This document shows positions 8,127 through 10,771 of a stretch of DNA of 10,771 nucleotides, one piece after another. Within the stretch, counting starts at the first letter, position 1. Each line of letters begins with the position of its first letter. Source of the stretch: Bacillota bacterium (lineage in GTDB: Bacteria; Bacillota_C; Negativicutes; JAEYSJ01); NCBI GenBank assembly GCA_023434855.1, contig JAEYSJ010000189.1, forward strand, positions 1-10,771, read 5' to 3'. The notes beneath the pieces are model-generated. The model worked only from the letters and a program-made list of their open reading frames with translations. It made no database searches and had not been told where the DNA came from. The translations under genes and the position numbers were made by a program.

Positions 8127-8155
8127 ATTATACAGCCAAAACATATGTTTGGCAA
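8127..8155 (-). promoter_or_regulatory. Sigma-A promoter of the radical SAM operon
   Basis: On the minus strand, -35 TTGCCA (8155-8150; 5 of 6 consensus bases), a 17-bp spacer and -10 TATAAT (8132-8127; perfect). Transcription would start near 8120, leaving a ~75-nt leader before the GTG at 8046. This is the best promoter match in the window. Confidence 0.8.
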
Positions 8156-8166
8156 ACATATGTACT
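8138..8166. promoter_or_regulatory. 23-bp palindrome with two SOS-box-like sites, over the operon promoter
   Basis: Bases 8141-8163 form a perfect palindrome with 11-bp arms (ACATATGTTTG and its complement) around one central base. Within it, two sites 15 bp apart resemble the Bacillus LexA box CGAACATATGTTCG: AAAACATATGTTTG (8138-8151) and CAAACATATGTACT (8153-8166), each identical at 11 of 14 positions. They cover the -35 and part of the spacer of the minus-strand promoter, so a bound protein would repress. The outer G/C bases of the Bacillus box are missing, so another dimeric regulator is possible. Confidence 0.6.
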
Positions 8167-8177
8167 ATTTTTAAAGT
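8149..8177 (+). promoter_or_regulatory. Possible divergent promoter toward the HMA-like gene
   Basis: TTGGCA (8149-8154), 17 bp, TAAAGT (8172-8177). The -35 lies on the opposite strand at the same place as the operon -35, at the centre of the palindrome, so one regulator could control both directions. The -10 is poor and the leader to the gene at 8369 would be about 185 nt, which makes this a weak call. Confidence 0.3.
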
Positions 8178-8284
8178 TTTTTATAAGAATAAAGTAAGAA
8201 GGATGGTGAAGAATATATATTGAACGAATTCAGAAAAATGTGGTCCTGAGCAAGAAAAGCTCTTTGCTGGTAAGAAACTCCATG

Positions 8285-8306
8285 TTTTTGGCGTCCTTGG
8301 CGGTTA
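8285..8306. repeat. Partial copy of the CGCCAAGGA repeat
   Basis: The minus strand reads TTAACCGCCAAGGACGCCAA, the same end and two 9-bp units as the arms of the element at 4897-5055, in the same orientation as its right arm. No matching second arm is found nearby, so this is a solo or decayed copy. It lies in the 322-bp gap between the operon and the HMA-like gene. Confidence 0.75.
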
Positions 8307-8368
8307 AAAATTCTTGATGTATCCAGCCATGTTCCGTCTCAATATATGCAGAATACGGAGGGATGATA

Positions 8369-8710
8369 ATGTGGAAGAGCGCTAATGACAACTGGGTAAA
8401 TGAATGCAGTTCAGGCAAAGGCTGCCAGCTTACCCAAAAGCAAAGCTTTGGGGTAGCAGGCATTTATGACTGCTGCGGCCGCTGGCCGGGTGTGGTAGAA
8501 AAAGCAATATATGATATACCCGGAGTATTTAAGGTCAGAGCTAACGAAGTATCGAAAATAGTAACGGTGGAACATAATACCCAGACTACGTTGGATGATA
8601 TCAAACAAGCGGTAATTAATGTCGGTTTTACCCCTGTAGATATGGAGGATATCGATGAAGAAGTGGTTGAAATGGGAAAAATAAATATGGGGATAGACAA
8701 ACAAATGTAA
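8369..8710 (+). CDS. HMA-like domain protein with non-canonical CC motif
   Basis: The 113-residue product starts at ATG 8369, 6 bases after GGAGGG; the ATG at 8363 directly abuts that site. Residues ~28-95 fit the beta-alpha-beta-beta-alpha-beta layout of heavy-metal-associated domains (CopZ type): a first strand, then GVVEKAIYDIPGVFKVRAN, VSKIVTVEHN and LDDIKQAVINVGFTPV. The normal metal loop GMxCxxC is replaced by IYDCCGRW (Cys35-Cys36). Two further cysteines lie upstream (Cys13, Cys19). The C-terminal ~20 residues are acidic and then Met-rich. It could bind a soft metal by a different cysteine set, or have lost metal binding. It stands alone, with no metal ATPase or metalloregulator beside it. 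Confidence 0.7.
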   Translation: MWKSANDNWVNECSSGKGCQLTQKQSFGVAGIYDCCGRWPGVVEKAIYDIPGVFKVRANEVSKIVTVEHNTQTTLDDIKQAVINVGFTPVDMEDIDEEVVEMGKINMGIDKQM

Positions 8711-8740
8711 GGCATACACTAGATGGACGCAATAAGAAAT

Positions 8741-8763
8741 GCCCTGAAATTAATTTTCAGGGC
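8741..8763. terminator. Hairpin between convergent genes
   Basis: A 9-bp perfect stem GCCCTGAAA (8741-8749 with 8755-8763) has a 5-nt loop and lies 30 bases after the HMA-like gene and 17 bases after the LysR gene, which converge here. The T-content after the stem is modest on both strands, so it is probably a weak bidirectional terminator. Confidence 0.6.
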
Positions 8764-8780
8764 TATCTGTTTATCTGTTC

Positions 8781-9677
8781 CTATTGTTGTTCAGTCATAG
8801 GATGGTTTGTCAAATAGTTCCAGAATAATTCCATACAAGTCGGCAGTAAAGGCGGGCTGGCGACGGCGTAAAATTTACGTTCGATTTTAAAGTTAGCTAA
8901 TTCGATGATGCGGAGGCGGCCGGACAGAAGCTCTTCTTCTACGGCCCATTTGGAAATAAAGCCAATGCCTATGCCATTTAGGATTGCAGCTTTCAATGCC
9001 TCATTGCCGGCAACCTGCAGTATAATATTTAATTGCTCATTGCTGATGCCATGGGATGTCAGCGCATTTAATACAGCACATCTTGTGCCGGAAGAAGATT
9101 CGCGCAACACAAACGGATAAGTCAGGATCTGGGCCAAAGTCGGATTTGGCTGTACGCTGAATTTTGGAGAGGCGACCAGGATAAGTTCATCCTGCCATAA
9201 CGGACGGCTGGTAAAGGCGTCGTCAGGTCTGATGCCGACAATAGCCAGGGGGAATTTACCATTCTGATAAGCCTGTAAGATGGACATACTGTCCCCTGTC
9301 TTTAGAGAAATTTTTAGACCTGGATGTTGTCGCAAAAAATCGGCCAACAACCCAGGTAAAATGTATTCTCCTGGAATAGTACTGGCGCCAATAATTATTT
9401 CCCCTGCGGCACCTGCAATTAAAGCCTTAATCTGATTTGCTGTTTCAGTGAAAATGTTATCAATTTTACAGGTATTGGCGTATAATTTTTCTCCGTAAAC
9501 GGTTAATGAGACTCCCTTGGCTGTTCTGGTAAACAATGGACAGTCAAATTTTTTTTCTAAATTATCAATATGAAAGGATACTGTTGGTTGGGTAAGACCG
9601 AGCTTTTTAGCTGCGGCGGAAAAACTTTTTTCTTCTACTACGGTAAAAAATACGGAGAGGGAATGTAAATGAGACAT
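8781..9677 (-). CDS. LysR-family transcriptional regulator
   Basis: The 298-residue product, normal for the family, starts at ATG 9677, 6 bases after AGGTG; the GTG at 9686 in the same frame overlaps that site. The winged HTH is at the N-terminus (FFTVVEEKSFSAAAKKLGLTQ through TVSFHIDNLEKKFDCPLF, ~10-49). The effector domain begins at ~93 with GEIIIGASTIPGEYILPGLL, a stretch shared by the CysL-like and selenium-metabolism-associated LysR subgroups, and contains the second-subdomain segment GIGIGFISKW. The effector and target genes cannot be told: no divergent metabolic gene is next to it, and its own upstream neighbour runs in the same direction. Confidence 0.9.
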   Translation of the reverse strand: MSHLHSLSVFFTVVEEKSFSAAAKKLGLTQPTVSFHIDNLEKKFDCPLFTRTAKGVSLTVYGEKLYANTCKIDNIFTETANQIKALIAGAAGEIIIGASTIPGEYILPGLLADFLRQHPGLKISLKTGDSMSILQAYQNGKFPLAIVGIRPDDAFTSRPLWQDELILVASPKFSVQPNPTLAQILTYPFVLRESSSGTRCAVLNALTSHGISNEQLNIILQVAGNEALKAAILNGIGIGFISKWAVEEELLSGRLRIIELANFKIERKFYAVASPPLLPTCMELFWNYLTNHPMTEQQ

Positions 9678-9747
9678 CTGGTTCACCTCGCTAAAGCAAT
9701 ATTCGGCAAGACTAGGACATTTCCCTGTATTGAAGCAAGTTAAATGT

Positions 9748-9784
9748 AAAAAACGGTCTGCGACTTAAAAATAGTGGCAGACTG
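9748..9784 (-). terminator. Rho-independent terminator after the HD-GYP gene
   Basis: On the minus strand a 12-bp stem (9784-9773 with 9765-9754; one mismatch and one G-T pair) with a 7-nt loop is followed by TTTTTT (9753-9748). It lies 44 bases after the HD-GYP stop and before the LysR gene, separating the two transcription units. Confidence 0.85.
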
Positions 9785-9804
9785 CGCTTTATATCTACAA
9801 TTAT

Positions 9805-9832
9805 GGTATAATAAATCTGGGCTGGTTGTCAA
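9805..9832 (-). promoter_or_regulatory. Possible promoter just ahead of the terminator
   Basis: On the minus strand a perfect -35 TTGACA (9832-9827, overlapping the HD-GYP stop codon) is followed after 16 bp by TATACC (9810-9805). It would start transcription near 9798, only ~14 nt before the terminator stem. It could drive the LysR gene through the terminator or make a very short RNA; it may also be chance. Confidence 0.35.
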
Positions 9833-10771
9833 AGGACTTCAGTAATATATAAATTTGGGTTTCTTGCTAAATTCATCTCGGCTAATCTTTTGCAGCTCTG
9901 ACCATTTTCGTCACATGTCACCTGAATAAACGGAATAAGCTTGTCACCGTCTCTGTATCCGGTTATTGTACCCAGAGTTTTGTCACTTAAACGGACGGTT
10001 GCACCTATAGGATAAAAAACCGTTGTCTCAGCCAACAGACGGATAAGTTCAGGCTGAAAAAGCGTCTCGCCTGTCCGCTGAATTATGGCCAGGGTGTCAT
10101 ATACCGGGATCGCTTTGCGGTAGGGCGTAGGTGAGGTCATAGCGGTAAATACATCAGTCAGAGCCACAATACAGGAATATTCGTGGATTGCGGTATTCGC
10201 AAGCCTTTGAGGATAGCCGCTGCCGTCAAACCGCTCATGATGCTGTAACGCACAAGTGGCAGAGGCTAGACTGATATCAGGATTGGTGCGTAAGAGTTCA
10301 AAGCCTGCTTCAGGGTGCTGTCTGATTAACTTGTTTTCTGCATCAGTTAACTTACCAGGCTTGTTGAGAATTGCCGGGTCAATTTTTATCATGCCTGAAT
10401 CGCGCAAAAGCGCTCCAGTTCCTAAATCGCGAAGTTTATTTCCTTCAAGACCAAGTTTGGCCCCCAGGACTATTCCCAGGAAAAACCCGGTTACAGAGTG
10501 GGCAAACAAATAATCGTTGCAATTTTTCATAGCCATAAAAATTGGCTGCAGGTCCTGGAGACGAAAAAGTTCATCCAATAACGGTACGGCTCTGGTTTTT
10601 TCTTGTCCCAGATCCACATACTTGCCCAGTTGCACGTTTTTAATAGTATCACAGGCTTCTTTAAGTAAGTTGGTGCGTATTTGCTGTGCCTCTTTATCTG
10701 CCTGGTCGATATATTTTGAATTGTCATCTTCAACATATATATAGTCGACAATATCCAGGTCTTTTAGTTTG
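9829..10771 (-). CDS. HD-GYP-family protein with degenerate HD motif, N-terminus outside window
   Basis: The frame is open to the right edge, giving 313 visible residues; the true start lies beyond the window. Residues ~80-230 match the HD-GYP domain of cyclic di-GMP phosphodiesterases: AHSVTGFFLG, then LGTGALLRDSGMIKI, LNKPGKLTD, IRQHPEAGFELL, the intact HHERFDGSGYP signature (177-187) and LTDVFTAMTSPTPYRKA. The central HDIGK is RDSGM: the metal-binding His is Arg123 (codon CGC at 10404-10402) and Lys is Met, while Asp124 is kept. Activity on cyclic di-GMP is therefore doubtful and a sensor or scaffold role is possible. The C-terminus (YPIGATVRLSDKTLGTITGY) is the small beta region common in Firmicute HD-GYP proteins. 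The visible N-terminus is helical with no membrane segment. Confidence 0.87.
   Translation of the reverse strand, partial: KLKDLDIVDYIYVEDDNSKYIDQADKEAQQIRTNLLKEACDTIKNVQLGKYVDLGQEKTRAVPLLDELFRLQDLQPIFMAMKNCNDYLFAHSVTGFFLGIVLGAKLGLEGNKLRDLGTGALLRDSGMIKIDPAILNKPGKLTDAENKLIRQHPEAGFELLRTNPDISLASATCALQHHERFDGSGYPQRLANTAIHEYSCIVALTDVFTAMTSPTPYRKAIPVYDTLAIIQRTGETLFQPELIRLLAETTVFYPIGATVRLSDKTLGTITGYRDGDKLIPFIQVTCDENGQSCKRLAEMNLARNPNLYITEVL

Noticed and set aside
8230..8463. Minus-strand 77-codon frame upstream of the radical SAM operon
   Set aside because: It runs antisense into the HMA-like gene and includes the repeat-derived peptide LTAKDAKN; no ribosome site was seen.

Overview
The window looks like chromosome from an anaerobic, spore-forming-type diderm Firmicute, most likely Negativicutes (Sporomusaceae-like). 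This rests on the mix of gene families rather than on a marker gene. There are strong AGGAGG-type ribosome binding sites and TTG/GTG starts. There is also a YibQ-type divergent polysaccharide deacetylase (common in diderms), the Bacillus-type small protein YwbE, a DUF3786 protein typical of anaerobes, an oxygen-sensitive radical SAM enzyme and an HD-GYP protein. No rRNA, tRNA, CRISPR array, transposase or phage gene is visible.

Layout. 1-209 (-): 5' part of a Cys/Gly/Pro octapeptide-repeat protein that runs off the left edge. 498-1706 (+): membrane-anchored divergent polysaccharide deacetylase, followed by a 76-bp element with 21-bp inverted ends. 1852-2046 (+): YwbE. 2153-3739 (+): 14-TM DHA2-type MFS exporter with its own promoter, an operator-like palindrome and a clear terminator. 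3854-4189 (+): single PAS-domain protein. 4228-4893 (+): DUF3786 protein, followed by an inverted-repeat element built from 9-bp CGCCAAGGA units and a terminator. 8046-5118 (-): a three-gene operon described below. 8369-8710 (+): HMA-like protein with a CC in place of CxxC. 9677-8781 (-): LysR regulator. 10771-9829 (-): HD-GYP-family protein, truncated by the right edge and with a degenerate HD motif.

The most interesting region is the minus-strand operon at 5118-8046. It joins the uncharacterised pair 'radical SAM protein with helix-hairpin-helix' (TIGR03916 type) and 'DUF4130 protein' (TIGR03915 type), long suspected to act in DNA repair or modification, to a TtcA-like PP-loop/Fe-S sulfurtransferase. 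Three observations from the sequence bear on the DNA hypothesis. The radical SAM protein carries a perfect QLSLF pentapeptide, the consensus for binding the DnaN sliding clamp, in its C-terminal tail. Its promoter (TTGCCA-N17-TATAAT) is covered by a 23-bp palindrome containing two SOS-box-like AACATATGTT/AACATATGTA sites. The same protein has a C-terminal helix-hairpin-helix. Together these suggest a damage-inducible, replisome-linked DNA-processing system; this is inference and no function is shown.

The rest appears to be ordinary chromosomal housekeeping, export and regulatory genes, mostly separated by their own terminators.
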